64,000 nucleotides of DNA, taken from the NCBI RefSeq assembly GCF_005502275.1, contig NZ_SWLZ01000016.1, positions 42,935 to 106,934 of the forward strand. Direction: 5' to 3'. This document shows positions 8,891 to 17,462 of this stretch, in pieces; positions within the stretch are counted from its first letter, which is position 1, and each line of letters opens with the position of its first letter. Under the pieces are notes generated by a model that saw only the letters and a list, made by a program, of their open reading frames with translations, was not told where the DNA came from and searched no databases. The position numbers and the translations under genes are program-made. The stretch is from Robertmurraya siralis (GTDB lineage Bacteria > Bacillota > Bacilli > Bacillales > Cytobacillaceae).

Positions 8891-10441
8891 ATGACAATTG
8901 AGGGTTTACAAGGACAAGAAAAAATAGTTGTGTTGGACTTCGGAAGTCAATATAATCAGTTAATCACAAGAAGAATACGCGAGTTTGGCGTTTATAGTGA
9001 GCTTCATCCACATACGATTACGGCAGAAGAAATTAAACAAATGAATGCGACAGGAATTATTTTTTCTGGCGGACCAAATAGTGTGTATGATGAGAATTCC
9101 TTCCGTGCAGATGAGGCTATTTTTGATTTAGGACTCCCAATTTTGGGGATTTGCTATGGAATGCAGCTCATGACTCAGCATTTTAATGGGAAAGTGGAGC
9201 CGGCGAAGAATCGTGAGTATGGAAAGGCTGAAATTAAAGTTGAAAATGAGACAAGACTTTTTGGACAGCTTCCACAGGAGCAAATTGTGTGGATGAGTCA
9301 TGGCGATCTTGTTGTTGAAGCACCGGCTGGCTTTACTGTTGATGCAACGAGTCCTTCATGTCCGATTTCGGCGATGAGCGATGAATCTCGCAATCTGTAT
9401 GCGGTGCAGTTCCATCCTGAGGTGCGTCATTCCCAATACGGAAACGAGCTATTGAGAAATTTTGTATTCAATGTTTGTAAGTGTCAAGGGAATTGGTCAA
9501 TGGAGAACTTTATTGAAATTGAAATGGAAAAAATTCGTCAAACCGTTGGAGATAAAAAAGTTTTATGTGCCCTCAGCGGTGGAGTTGACTCTTCTGTTGT
9601 AGCAGTTTTGATTCACAAAGCGATCGGTGATCAATTAACTTGTATTTTCGTCGATCACGGTTTATTGCGCAAGGGTGAAGCTGATAGTGTCATGAAAACT
9701 TTCGCTGACGGCTTTAACATGAATGTCATTAAAGTCGACGCGAAGGAACGATTCTTATCCAAGCTCCAAGGGGTTAGCGATCCAGAGAAAAAACGTAAAA
9801 TTATCGGAAATGAATTCATTTATGTTTTTGATGATGAGGCTACGAAGCTTGAAGGAATTGAGTTCCTAGCACAAGGAACTCTTTATACGGATATTATTGA
9901 AAGTGGGACAGCGACAGCGCAAACAATTAAATCACATCATAATGTTGGTGGACTTCCAGAGGACATGCAATTCAAGCTAATTGAGCCGTTGAATACGCTC
10001 TTTAAGGATGAAGTCCGTGCTCTAGGAACAGAATTAGGAATTCCTGATGAGATTGTCTGGAGGCAGCCATTCCCAGGACCAGGTCTTGGCATTCGCGTTC
10101 TCGGGGAAATTTCAGAAGACAAGCTTGAAATTGTCCGTGAATCCGACTGGATTTTACGTGAAGAAATAAAGAAAGCTGGGTTGGACCGTGATATTTGGCA
10201 ATACTTTACTGTCCTTCCGGATATTCGCAGCGTCGGTGTAATGGGCGATGCAAGAACGTATGATTACACGATCGGCATCCGTGCCGTTACTTCTATCGAT
10301 GGAATGACTTCTGACTGGGCAAGAATTCCGTGGGATGTTCTCGAAGTCATTTCAACGCGCATTGTCAACGAGGTAAGCCACGTTAACCGTGTAGTGTATG
10401 ATATTACAAGTAAGCCACCAGCTACGATTGAGTGGGAGTAG
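8891..10441 (+). CDS. guaA: GMP synthase (glutamine-hydrolysing)
   Basis: Converts XMP to GMP with ATP and glutamine, the last step of guanine nucleotide synthesis; cytoplasmic dimer. At 516 residues it has the normal length. The N-terminal class I glutaminase has its catalytic Cys in GICYGMQ (about residue 87) and His-Glu in QFHPEVRHS (about 177-179). The ATP pyrophosphatase domain has the P-loop [10 protein letters not shown] near residue 231, and the C-terminal dimerisation domain ends in [17 protein letters not shown] supports the start. The last codons (GAG TGG GAG TAG) are the left attachment core of the integrated element, so insertion keeps the protein intact. Controlled by its own promoter and a guanine-class riboswitch. 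Confidence 0.97.
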   Translation: MTIEGLQGQEKIVVLDFGSQYNQLITRRIREFGVYSELHPHTITAEEIKQMNATGIIFSGGPNSVYDENSFRADEAIFDLGLPILGICYGMQLMTQHFNGKVEPAKNREYGKAEIKVENETRLFGQLPQEQIVWMSHGDLVVEAPAGFTVDATSPSCPISAMSDESRNLYAVQFHPEVRHSQYGNELLRNFVFNVCKCQGNWSMENFIEIEMEKIRQTVGDKKVLCALSGGVDSSVVAVLIHKAIGDQLTCIFVDHGLLRKGEADSVMKTFADGFNMNVIKVDAKERFLSKLQGVSDPEKKRKIIGNEFIYVFDDEATKLEGIEFLAQGTLYTDIIESGTATAQTIKSHHNVGGLPEDMQFKLIEPLNTLFKDEVRALGTELGIPDEIVWRQPFPGPGLGIRVLGEISEDKLEIVRESDWILREEIKKAGLDRDIWQYFTVLPDIRSVGVMGDARTYDYTIGIRAVTSIDGMTSDWARIPWDVLEVISTRIVNEVSHVNRVVYDITSKPPATIEWE

Positions 10442-10442
10442 T
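10430..10442 (+). repeat. left attachment core (attL) at guaA 3' end
   Basis: The 13-mer GAGTGGGAGTAGT covers the end of guaA and recurs in direct orientation at 47616-47628. The bases just outside both copies differ. Integrase, excisionase candidate and transfer genes lie between the two copies. Confidence 0.85.
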
Positions 10443-10449
10443 AGAAGGA

Positions 10450-10488
10450 GAGCTGAAACCCCTTTGTTTATAAGGGTTTCGGCTCTTT
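10450..10488 (+). terminator. terminator after guaA, inside the element
   Basis: GAGCTGAAACCC pairs with GGGTTTCGGCTC, followed by TTTACT. It lies eight bases beyond the attL core, so the element supplies the guaA terminator in the integrated state; it also separates guaA from the convergent int gene. Confidence 0.75.
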
Positions 10489-10497
10489 ACTCTATTT

Positions 10498-11709
10498 TCA
10501 TTGCATTGTTATTGCATTATTTGTTTCTAAGTCCTTACGCAAATATTGAACTGTGAATTGATTTTTGGGAGAAGTATCTTTATTTTCAGTTGCAGTTTGA
10601 TAAGACAATATACCTTTTAGTTTATGAGCGACCTCAAAATTACTGTTTGGATACAAATGTCCATAGGTGCCGAGTGTCGTTTCAATATCTTCATGTCCTA
10701 GGCGATCTTTAATAATTAATGGGTTTTCTCCCATACTAATAAGCAGAGAAGCGTGAGAATGTCTTAAAGCATGTAATCTTATTCGATGAACCCCAGCCTT
10801 TTTTGAATAACGTGTAATGGCATTTGCTAACGTATGCTTTTGTGTAGGGATACCATTATAGCTCATCACAAAATTGGTTTGGACGATAGATTGCTGCACG
10901 TCCTTCCATTCGCGGAGTAACGTTAATGTATCTCCATCTAATGCAATATGACGAACACTAGCCTTTGTTTTTGGTTCTACAAAAGAATAATTATCCAAAT
11001 TCTTATAGTAAAGTGTTTTATCGATATATAACAGACCTTTGTCAAAGTCAATATCTTCCCATTGAACCGCAGTGGCTTCTCCAATTCGCATGCCTGTCAT
11101 AAATAAAAACCACAATGAAATAAATAAAAAATGTTGATAATAATCTTCTTTATAGAAAAGAGAGATGACTTTTTCAAATTCCTCTTTTGTCCAAAAGTCT
11201 ATTTTTGTCTTTGTTTTCTTCACATTACCTACAATTTTTGATGGATTATTTTCAGCTAACCCTAAAACAACAGCTCGATCCATTGCCATAGAAAACAACC
11301 CTTGAACATTTCTAATATAAGAAGAACGATACTTCTTTTTAGATAACGCTAATTGCCATTTTTGAACATGAATCGGGGTAATTTCTGTTGTGATTAAGTT
11401 ATTAAAAAAAGTGAAATGTTTTCTTACAGTTGGTAATCGATTATCGTACGTTCTTCCTTTTACTTGTGTTTTATACCAAGGTAAGAAAATATCTTCAATA
11501 AAATGTTGGAATAAAACGTCATCTTGCTTTTCTTCTAATGCGTCTGACTTTGTAAGCAGTAACCTCGAATATTCTTCCCTTGCTTCTTTTTTTGTCTTAA
11601 AACCACTGCGGTACTTCTGAATTTGCTTGCCAGTGATGGGGTGATATCCTAAATTTGCCCTAAAATAATAAGTTCCGTTCTTTGCCTTTTTGACGATATC
11701 TTTAGTCAT
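10498..11709 (-). CDS. int: Tn916-type tyrosine integrase
   Basis: Site-specific recombinase that inserts and excises the element at the guaA 3' end. From the ATG at 11709 (AAGGAGTG six bases upstream) it has 403 residues, the length of Tn916 Int. The N-terminus (KKAKNGTYYFRANLGYHPITGKQ) is an arm-binding domain and is followed by a core-binding SAM-like domain. Catalytic residues are visible: Arg in TGMRIGEA, His-x-x-Arg in HALRHSHA, the second His in RLGHEDIETT, and the nucleophile Tyr in GTYGHLYPN. Its last codons read through a duplicated ATTGCAT motif that recurs near the right end. The gene converges on guaA and lies downstream of the DUF3173 gene, with which it probably forms an operon. 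A longer frame exists upstream but lacks a ribosome-binding site. Confidence 0.95.
   Translation of the reverse strand: MTKDIVKKAKNGTYYFRANLGYHPITGKQIQKYRSGFKTKKEAREEYSRLLLTKSDALEEKQDDVLFQHFIEDIFLPWYKTQVKGRTYDNRLPTVRKHFTFFNNLITTEITPIHVQKWQLALSKKKYRSSYIRNVQGLFSMAMDRAVVLGLAENNPSKIVGNVKKTKTKIDFWTKEEFEKVISLFYKEDYYQHFLFISLWFLFMTGMRIGEATAVQWEDIDFDKGLLYIDKTLYYKNLDNYSFVEPKTKASVRHIALDGDTLTLLREWKDVQQSIVQTNFVMSYNGIPTQKHTLANAITRYSKKAGVHRIRLHALRHSHASLLISMGENPLIIKDRLGHEDIETTLGTYGHLYPNSNFEVAHKLKGILSYQTATENKDTSPKNQFTVQYLRKDLETNNAITMQ
10499..10522 (+). promoter_or_regulatory. candidate integrase arm-type site, left
   Basis: Two ATTGCAT heptamers in direct repeat inside a 24-bp stretch that matches 21 of 24 bases at 47502-47525. 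It lies 57 bp inside the attL core and overlaps the end of int. Arm-binding function is inferred from position and repetition at both ends. Confidence 0.55.
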
Positions 11710-11747
11710 GATTTCACTCCTTACGCAATTAGTGCAAGAAGTACAAA

Positions 11748-11933
11748 TCACACATCTAAAGTTATCCCTAATACTTCCTCTACAGCTTCTTTAGGAACAC
11801 GATCTAACTTTTTAGATTGATAATACGTATGCCCTTTTGAAATCATTAGTTTTTTACACTCTCTAATGATATCAGCTGAAAAAGAGGGACCATAACCTAG
11901 TGCTATCAAGTCTTTTTTAGTGACTGTGACCAT
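11748..11933 (-). CDS. DUF3173 protein, candidate excisionase
   Basis: A 61-residue helix-rich protein of the DUF3173 family, which in many Gram-positive conjugative elements stands directly before the integrase. The sequence has a helix-turn-helix look: TKKDLIALGYGPSFSADIIRECK followed by the basic segment GHTYYQSKKLDRVPKEAVEE. AAGGAG precedes the ATG at good distance. int starts 38 bases downstream on the same strand. The role as a recombination directionality factor is inferred from position and size, by analogy with Xis of Tn916, and is not proven by a motif. Confidence 0.75.
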   Translation of the reverse strand: MVTVTKKDLIALGYGPSFSADIIRECKKLMISKGHTYYQSKKLDRVPKEAVEEVLGITLDV

Positions 11934-12106
11934 ATGAACTCCTTTCCATAGACTAGGATATGCTATTTGATATCTGTCTATTATTATATCGCGTCTATAA
12001 AACTAATTCTAATACGTTGCGTGAATTTGGCTCTTGCACTAAAATTAAAAGGATTTAATGTCATAACTTGATAGTTACTTTAACCTATCTTGCTAAATTG
12101 AATATC

Positions 12107-12360
12107 AAAAATCAGACGGCTGCTGGTGCAGCTCCACGGGAATTTCACCCCTGCAAGTATTTCTTCCAGCCCTACTCATAGCTTGCGACGGTTCAAACGC
12201 TCGAACCATGACGATAGGGGAGTATCATTATCCTAACTGATGGGTTATCGCCAGCAATCCACCACGATTACATTAGATTCATAGATTATCGCTCGTTTCT
12301 AACGAAAGTCATGGCGTATGAATCAAGTGGCTCATCATCAGTAGAACGTATCTGATTTTT
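12107..12360 (-). ncRNA. candidate structured RNA of the element
   Basis: No gene is present, but the minus strand folds into a multibranched shape. A closing helix joins AAAAATCAGA..CG (from 12360) with CGTCTGATTTTT (to 12107), at least ten consecutive pairs across about 254 nt. Inside it are GATTCATA/TATGAATC (12317-12324 with 12276-12283), CATCAG/CTGATG (12336-12341 with 12237-12242), a TCGTT-AACGA hairpin at 12293-12305, a GGTTC/GAACC hairpin at 12190-12207 and a GCTGC/GCAGC hairpin at 12119-12132. The 3' side ends in five or more U, as after a terminator. It lies between orf8 and the excisionase candidate. I do not recognise a known RNA family. Function unknown. Confidence 0.6.
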
Positions 12361-12450
12361 TGCTTATACTGCACGGCGTAATCTTCCGTGCTTTCTTTGT
12401 CAAAGAACAAATATATGATTAATGAAAGGGAAAACCTAACCATTCTGTAT

Positions 12451-12705
12451 TCAAATTTTGAAAGCTAAAACAGATTGCATAAGCTTCGTTCGTAAGCGTT
12501 CGCGTGTATCTTCATCGATGCCCCAATAAGTGTTTCCTTGTTCATCACGGAGCTTACACATGGATAAACTTGTCATATAGCTTCTATAATGTAGAACAAC
12601 TACTTTCATTGCTTCTAGCTCACCCTTATTTGCAGCTAAAATGATTGGATACGGCAACAAGCCACGCTCATTTCTTTCCGTATTAGTATTAATCATCCCA
12701 TTCAT
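12451..12705 (-). CDS. Tn916 Orf8-like helix-turn-helix protein
   Basis: An 84-residue protein of the HTH_16 type found in Tn916-like elements as Orf8. The body reads PYPIILAANKGELEAMKVVVLHY, followed by a segment with MCKLRDEQGNTYWGIDEDTRERLRTKL, typical of the family. Two ATGs are possible, at 12711 and 12705; GGAGG stands nine bases before the second, which I chose. In Tn916, orf7 and orf8 act in transcription of the recombination and transfer genes. Here the adjacent orf7 is broken, so the pair is no longer complete. Confidence 0.8.
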   Translation of the reverse strand: MNGMINTNTERNERGLLPYPIILAANKGELEAMKVVVLHYRSYMTSLSMCKLRDEQGNTYWGIDEDTRERLRTKLMQSVLAFKI

Positions 12706-12769
12706 CTGCATGTTCCTCCAAAAAACGTCTTAACGGTTTAAAGAACTCGTTCGCCTATACTGTACAGTA

Positions 12770-13107
12770 CTAACGTGGAATGTTGAACAATTGATCAATT
12801 TTTACATCAGAAAGATTAAAAAAGTAGTATAGTAGGATGATAGTACGCTTCTCAACTGGCAAGCTATGCATCGCTTTTGCAAGAAGTGTAGGAGTAATTC
12901 TCTTACCAGCTACTTGAAGTCCTTCTATTTCTTCTCCCTTTTAGTGTTTGTCTAAGGTATAGAGCTGTTTTTCTTCTAGCGGTGTTAAATTTGAAAATGT
13001 TATCTCCGTTTCTGCCTTTCTTTGTATATGTTGATTGCTTCATTTTTCAGTACTCGCTTACAAAAAGCGTTAAATGCACAACGCACCTGCCGTTCGGTAC
13101 CATACAC
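12770..13107 (-). pseudogene. Tn916 Orf7-like sigma factor, broken
   Basis: The minus strand encodes a sigma-70-like protein related to Tn916 Orf7 in two frames. The first piece reads VRCAFNAFCKRVLKNEAIN and IYKERQ; after a frameshift the second reads ITFSNLTPLEEKQLYTLDKH, meets an in-frame TAA, and resumes with LQVAGKRITPTLLAKAMHSL and a region-4-like LPVEKRTIILLYYFFNLSD, ending at 12770. The frameshift and internal stop make it non-functional, and no clear start codon remains. Loss of this factor would affect transcription of the neighbouring recombination genes if the Tn916 model applies. Confidence 0.8.
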
Positions 13108-13446
13108 TCAACTCTCTTCGAAACTGCAAAGATGGGTGATGATTTCCCCTTTCATTACCTTCAACAAGTTTTTTTGTAAAATGCCAAAAATCAGAGAAAA
13201 ATTTTTAAAAAAACAATAACACAACTGAATATTAACAGTTGGGTAGAATCATTTTTAATATTTAATATAAAGGACCAAAAGAAGAAATACTTTAAATGTC
13301 AAACTCTATTTTATTACAATTCCATAAAAACTGATCGAACAAAATAATGAATAATACAAAAATAAAGTTTTTTAAAGTCATTTCTTATCTGTTAAACGTA
13401 ATTAAACATGAAAGGTCCAGCTAAATAAAATAGTAAGAACATAAAA
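13108..13446. other. intergenic stretch, left edge of the cargo region
   Basis: AT-rich, no recognisable gene. It probably contains the former orf7 promoter and the point where the conserved Tn916-like left end gives way to foreign cargo. A short inverted pair AACTG..CAGTT occurs near 13220-13240. Confidence 0.4.
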
Positions 13447-14171
13447 AGGGAGGCTTGGGAACATGTTAGACAAAACATAGATCAAGGAGTTGTAGTAGAC
13501 TTAAAGCTTGCCAGTTATTACTTGGATTATTTCACTAATAAGGTACAATTTGCTGGTCATTATGTGGCAATGTATGGATATGACGACAGTTTTGCCTACC
13601 TGATTGATACAAAGCAACAGGGGGGAATGGTAAAAACAAGTCTTGAAAATTTGGCATTGGCAAGAAACGAAAAAGGTCCAATGTCTCAAAAAATCTGTCT
13701 TATACCATTAAGAAAAAAGAGGATATGCCAAATTTAAAGGATGTGATTATAACAGCAATCAAAAATAACGCTTTAGATTATAAGAATCCTCCTATCAAAA
13801 ATTTGGGCTATAAAGGTATTAAGAAAACAATTGTAGAGATTAAGAAGTGGTTTGAGAGAAGTGAAAATATTGAGGATGATTTAGTTTTAGCAGCCACACT
13901 AATGGAGCGAGGGGGAACTGGAGAATCCCTATTTAGAAATATGTATAGAGATTTCTTAAAAGAATGTTTGAGTATAGTTGATTATACTCCTTTACAAAAT
14001 GGATATATTCTATTTACTAAAATCGCACCTATGTGGGAGGAGGTATCTAAGCTTATTAATAAGGCTGGAGAGACTCATGAATTACTATTCCTAAATCAGG
14101 CTTCTGATATTCTTTTAGAGTTATCAAACAAAGAATATGAAGCAATGAATCAACTATCAAGAATCTGTTGA
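13447..14171 (+). pseudogene. BtrH/DUF4872 peptidase-like protein, truncated and frameshifted
   Basis: The frame opens within the protein (REAWEHVRQNIDQGVVVDLK) and lacks the first part, where the family's catalytic Cys normally sits. It continues through FAGHYVAMYGYDD, holding the conserved His, and LIDTKQQGGMVKTSLENLALA, typical of the DUF4872 region. In the A-rich tract near 13710-13720 one base is lost, and the last 148 codons continue in another frame (KKEDMPNLKDVI to the stop at 14171). Relatives include the butirosin acyltransferase BtrH and proteins of peptide or antibiotic clusters. No biosynthetic partner survives here, so the original pathway cannot be told. Confidence 0.65.
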
Positions 14172-14182
14172 CTGCGATGCTT

Positions 14183-14410
14183 TCAAAAAATGAGTTTTAG
14201 AAAAGTGGATTCATGATTCTTGTTCCATTGGGGGGGATTGGGAACGGCTTCATACTGCCTTTGTTGCACCTCCTTTGGGCTCCCGTACATCTTTCGCAGC
14301 GGCCGGATGCGGCTTCTTACCGTATTTTCCCCAACTTCAATTTCCGGATCGTGCTCCTTTAGCCAGTCCCATATTTGAGTAGCGGAGAGGTCGGGGTATT
14401 CCCTCTCATT
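14183..14410 (-). pseudogene. IS21-family transposase (IstA) fragment
   Basis: About 75 codons of an IS21 transposase: NEREYPDLSATQIWDWLKEH, then VGENTVRSRIRPLRKMYG, then KEVQQRQYEAVPNPP, a helix-turn-helix region found before the catalytic core. The frame breaks after PNPP, where intact copies continue towards the DDE domain. Neither the rest of IstA nor IstB is present and no terminal repeats were seen. Confidence 0.75.
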
Positions 14411-14617
14411 CTGGCAATGTATTGTTAAGGTATGAGTTGAAAAAAAGATATAGAAAATATCGACTACTTGCTGTGCTAACAGGTTATGAAAATTGACTAA
14501 TTCGTTTGGTTTATGTTGGTATGATTTATTACGTAAAGGCAACTGTCTGGATCGAGCGCAAAATGACAGGATTTAGAGAAGTTAATAAGGTAACATGCCA
14601 TTAAAGGAGTGAATCAT

Positions 14618-14728
14618 ATGGCACTGGTAGAATCATTACAAAAGACAATCGAATACATGGAAGCCCATCTGCTGGATGACATCACGATCAAAGACATTGC
14701 TGAACAAGCTCATCTATCTCCCGAGCAC
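14618..14728 (+). pseudogene. AraC-family regulator, N-terminal fragment
   Basis: ATG at 14618, preceded by AAAGGAGT, begins ALVESLQKTIEYMEAHL and DDITIKDIAEQAHLSPEH, the first helix-turn-helix of an AraC-type DNA-binding domain. Similarity stops abruptly at about 14728, where the sequence becomes the inside of an ABC ATPase gene in another frame. A deletion or recombination joined the two genes. Confidence 0.75.
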
Positions 14729-15134
14729 TGTACTAGAACTGGTGCAGTCAGGGCGTTTTCAAAGAGGCAAATGGTTTAAAAGGTTAGATAAAGAAGATAA
14801 AGGGCAATTTCGTCGTTCCCTTGAATCAGTGGGAATGTGGGAGATGCGTCATAAAAAGATAGGGGAATTATCAGGTGGACAAAAGCAGCGGATATCAATT
14901 GCTCGTGTGTTCTCAACAGATCCAGATTTGTTTATATTAGATGAACCTACAATTGGAATGGATGTACGTTCACGTAATGAATTTTATAAATTATTGAAGC
15001 ACAATAGTACAGAGCATGACAAGGGTATCTTAATGGTTACACACGATCATGAAGAGATTCGTCACTACGCTAATAAACACATTGAGTTGATACGGAAGGA
15101 GGACTCACCTTGGAGATGTTTTTCTATGGATTGA
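14724..15134 (+). pseudogene. adcC: zinc/manganese ABC ATPase, N-terminally truncated
   Basis: The C-terminal 137 residues of an AdcC/ZnuC-type ATPase. Present: the signature ELSGGQKQRISIAR, Walker B LFILDEPTIGMD and the His switch MVTHDHEEI. Missing: about 90 residues including Walker A, lost at the junction with the AraC fragment, so it cannot bind ATP normally. Its end overlaps the permease start by 25 bases, the original operon arrangement. ORF extension upstream through the AraC fragment is accidental. Confidence 0.8.
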
Positions 15135-15940
15135 TGCAAAGAGCTTTCCAAGCTTCATTTTTAATCTCATTAATCACTCCAATATTAGGATTGTTTTTGG
15201 TATTGCGTAGGCAATCACTAATGGCAGATACTTTATCCCATGTCTCGTTATCTGGGGTAGCGCTTGGTCTGTTAATTGGCATCAATCCGACATGGACCAA
15301 TATTCTCGTGGTAATCATTATCGCAACTCTGCTTGCATTTTTGCGTCAAATTTATCGCACATATTCTGAAATTTCGATTGCCATATTAATGTCTGTCGGA
15401 ATGGCAGTAGCGCTTGTCCTGATGGAAATAAGTGCTGGTGGAATTACATTAAGTGTAACGCAATTTCTATTCGGTTCTATTGTTACTATTCACAAAGAAC
15501 AAATATGGATGTTACTAGGATTAACGATAATTATCGGATTATTATATTTAATATATCGAAAACCTATGTATGTTCTTACATTTGATGAGGAAACAGCTTT
15601 TACAGCTGGCCTGCCTATTAAAACGATGTCGATTTTGTTTAATGTGTTAACAGGGGTCACAATAGCAGTAATAATGCCGATTGTCGGGGCTTTACTTGTC
15701 TCAGCCATTATCATTTTACCTGCAGCTATATCGCTTCGTTTAAGCAAAAGCTTCTACGGTGTCATATTAAATGGAATGGTCATTGCACTTGTCGGCATGT
15801 TAAGTGGTTTAGTCACTTCTTATGAATTGGGTACACCACCAGGCGCTTCCATCACAATAATTTTAATGTTGATTTTTGCAATCATAACACTTGCAAAGTA
15901 CATGTTACATTACTTGAAATTTGGGGTAATCGGAAAATAG
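15110..15940 (+). CDS. adcB: zinc/manganese ABC transporter permease
   Basis: A 276-residue ABC-3 family permease with seven to nine membrane helices, carrying Zn or Mn across the membrane with AdcC and a metal-binding lipoprotein. Family features are the RRQSLMADTLSHVSLSGVALG segment near the N-terminus, the MPIVGALLVSAIIILPAA helix and the ASGTPPGA-like turn (GTPPGASI). A TTG at 15110, eight bases from AAGGAGG, is the best start. The last five codons and stop are formed by the terminal sequence of the adjacent ISL3 element, so the natural C-terminus is lost. With AdcC cut and no binding protein nearby, the transporter is unlikely to work alone. Confidence 0.8.
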   Translation: MEMFFYGLMQRAFQASFLISLITPILGLFLVLRRQSLMADTLSHVSLSGVALGLLIGINPTWTNILVVIIIATLLAFLRQIYRTYSEISIAILMSVGMAVALVLMEISAGGITLSVTQFLFGSIVTIHKEQIWMLLGLTIIIGLLYLIYRKPMYVLTFDEETAFTAGLPIKTMSILFNVLTGVTIAVIMPIVGALLVSAIIILPAAISLRLSKSFYGVILNGMVIALVGMLSGLVTSYELGTPPGASITIILMLIFAIITLAKYMLHYLKFGVIGK

Positions 15941-15953
15941 TGTAGAAAGAGGG

Positions 15954-17294
15954 TTAAAAATAACCCTCCTCCATTGCTTTAGTTAGTGTGGAAAAGTCAG
16001 CACCATAGATTTCTTCATAGACCCATTCATAGCCTATTTGACCCCAATTTGGGAATTGATCAGGTAACAATTTTCCGAAAGTAGCTTCAACTTCTTTGAA
16101 TTTCTTTTTCTTTTTTACTTTACGATAACCTTGTGTAAACAATATTTTTGCTCTAAGAGCTTCAAAAGAATAACCACGGCCAATATGGTTCATTGTCTTA
16201 ATCAAACGATTCAAGGACTCCGTATAGGCGTTTGCAATGGGAGAATTGAAATAGTTGAATATCTCTTCTTCCCAATTATTCATAGACTTAATCAGGTCTT
16301 CAAAATAAGTCATTAACTCTTTAGGAACATTTGAAAGCCAGTTTTGGTACAGTTTGTAGCCTTCCTTAATTGATTTAGCTTCATAAATGTCAAAGAACTG
16401 CTCTTTAAGTTCGTATGCTTGACCAAGTAAAGGGAACTTATCAGTCCATACTTGCAACTTTATTTGATCATCGAAATCATTTAAATCATCTCGTCTTGTA
16501 AGAAGAACATAACGATCTCTCATAAGTTGTCTGCGTTCTTTGGCTGACACATTTTGACGGTTAGCTTTTCGTATTTTTTCTAACGCTTCATTGGCTAATT
16601 TAACAACATGGAACTTATCAATTACGATTTTTGCATGTGGTATCACCGTATTAACAGCACTTTTATATGGATTCCACATATCCATTGCTACGAGTTCAAT
16701 TTTATCAATATCTTGGAGATTTGAAAGGTGACTGATAACCGTATCTTTATTACGTTTTCGTAAAATGTCAATTACAGACTTGTTTTCAACGTCTGTGATG
16801 ACACAACGATAGTTTTTGAGTAAATGGACTTCATCTATACCAAGCCATTTAGGAGTTCTAAAATCTGTTTGAGCTTCAAGCTCAGCTACATAATCATTAA
16901 AGATATTTCGTACAGTTTTTTCGTCAACGCCTATTTCGTCTGCAACACTGGTAAATGTCTTTTCAAGACTGGTTTCTTGAATCCAAATTAAAAGTCTATT
17001 AGTAACAGAACGTTTGACATCCATATCTGGTAAATCTTCAAAAAATGTTTCATTGCATTCACGGCACTTATAACGCTGCCGTTTGATAATTAACCCTACA
17101 CGTTTAGTGTGCATCGGTAGATCAAAGAATAGTTGTTCCTTTTTACCATGTTTGTACAGGTTAGGAATTGCCCCACATTTAGGACAATGTGATGGAGATG
17201 GAGTAGTAGACTCTACTAGGAATCTATAATCATATTCACTCTCCTTCATATCGAGAATCTTTAAGTTTGGTAGATTAATCATATTTGTTAACAT
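15954..17294 (-). CDS. ISL3-family transposase
   Basis: A 446-residue transposase of apparently full length. The N-terminal zinc-ribbon has CPKCGAIPNLYKHG, a second Cys pair in YKCRECNETFFEDLP, and a helix-turn-helix follows (VADEIGVDEKTVRNIF). The DDE core shows LGIDEVHLLKNYRCVITD, then MDMWNPYKSAVNTVIPHAKIVIDKFHV, and the C-terminal GlyTyrArg region with NAYTESLNRLIKTMNHIGRGYSF. AAAGGAA stands before the ATG. The terminus left of the gene (GGGGTAATCGG at 15925) recurs in a second, partial copy at 25738-25932. I could not find its inverted partner to the right, so the right end may be lost. Confidence 0.92.
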   Translation of the reverse strand: MLTNMINLPNLKILDMKESEYDYRFLVESTTPSPSHCPKCGAIPNLYKHGKKEQLFFDLPMHTKRVGLIIKRQRYKCRECNETFFEDLPDMDVKRSVTNRLLIWIQETSLEKTFTSVADEIGVDEKTVRNIFNDYVAELEAQTDFRTPKWLGIDEVHLLKNYRCVITDVENKSVIDILRKRNKDTVISHLSNLQDIDKIELVAMDMWNPYKSAVNTVIPHAKIVIDKFHVVKLANEALEKIRKANRQNVSAKERRQLMRDRYVLLTRRDDLNDFDDQIKLQVWTDKFPLLGQAYELKEQFFDIYEAKSIKEGYKLYQNWLSNVPKELMTYFEDLIKSMNNWEEEIFNYFNSPIANAYTESLNRLIKTMNHIGRGYSFEALRAKILFTQGYRKVKKKKKFKEVEATFGKLLPDQFPNWGQIGYEWVYEEIYGADFSTLTKAMEEGYF

Positions 17295-17462
17295 TTTACT
17301 TTCCTTTCAGGACACTTCATTTTTACCAATATGAATAGAAAGAAATTCAAAAAGAGCTGCCGAAACAGCCCTTTGATTTCATATCTTTGGTCAACTAGGT
17401 GGAAGGGAATCAAACATTTTAAAAAAGGATACCATTATTATTTATATTATTTGGTATTGGTT

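Noticed and set aside
14676..14723. N-terminal extension of the adcC frame
   Set aside because: It is the AraC fragment read in another frame; a chance open stretch.
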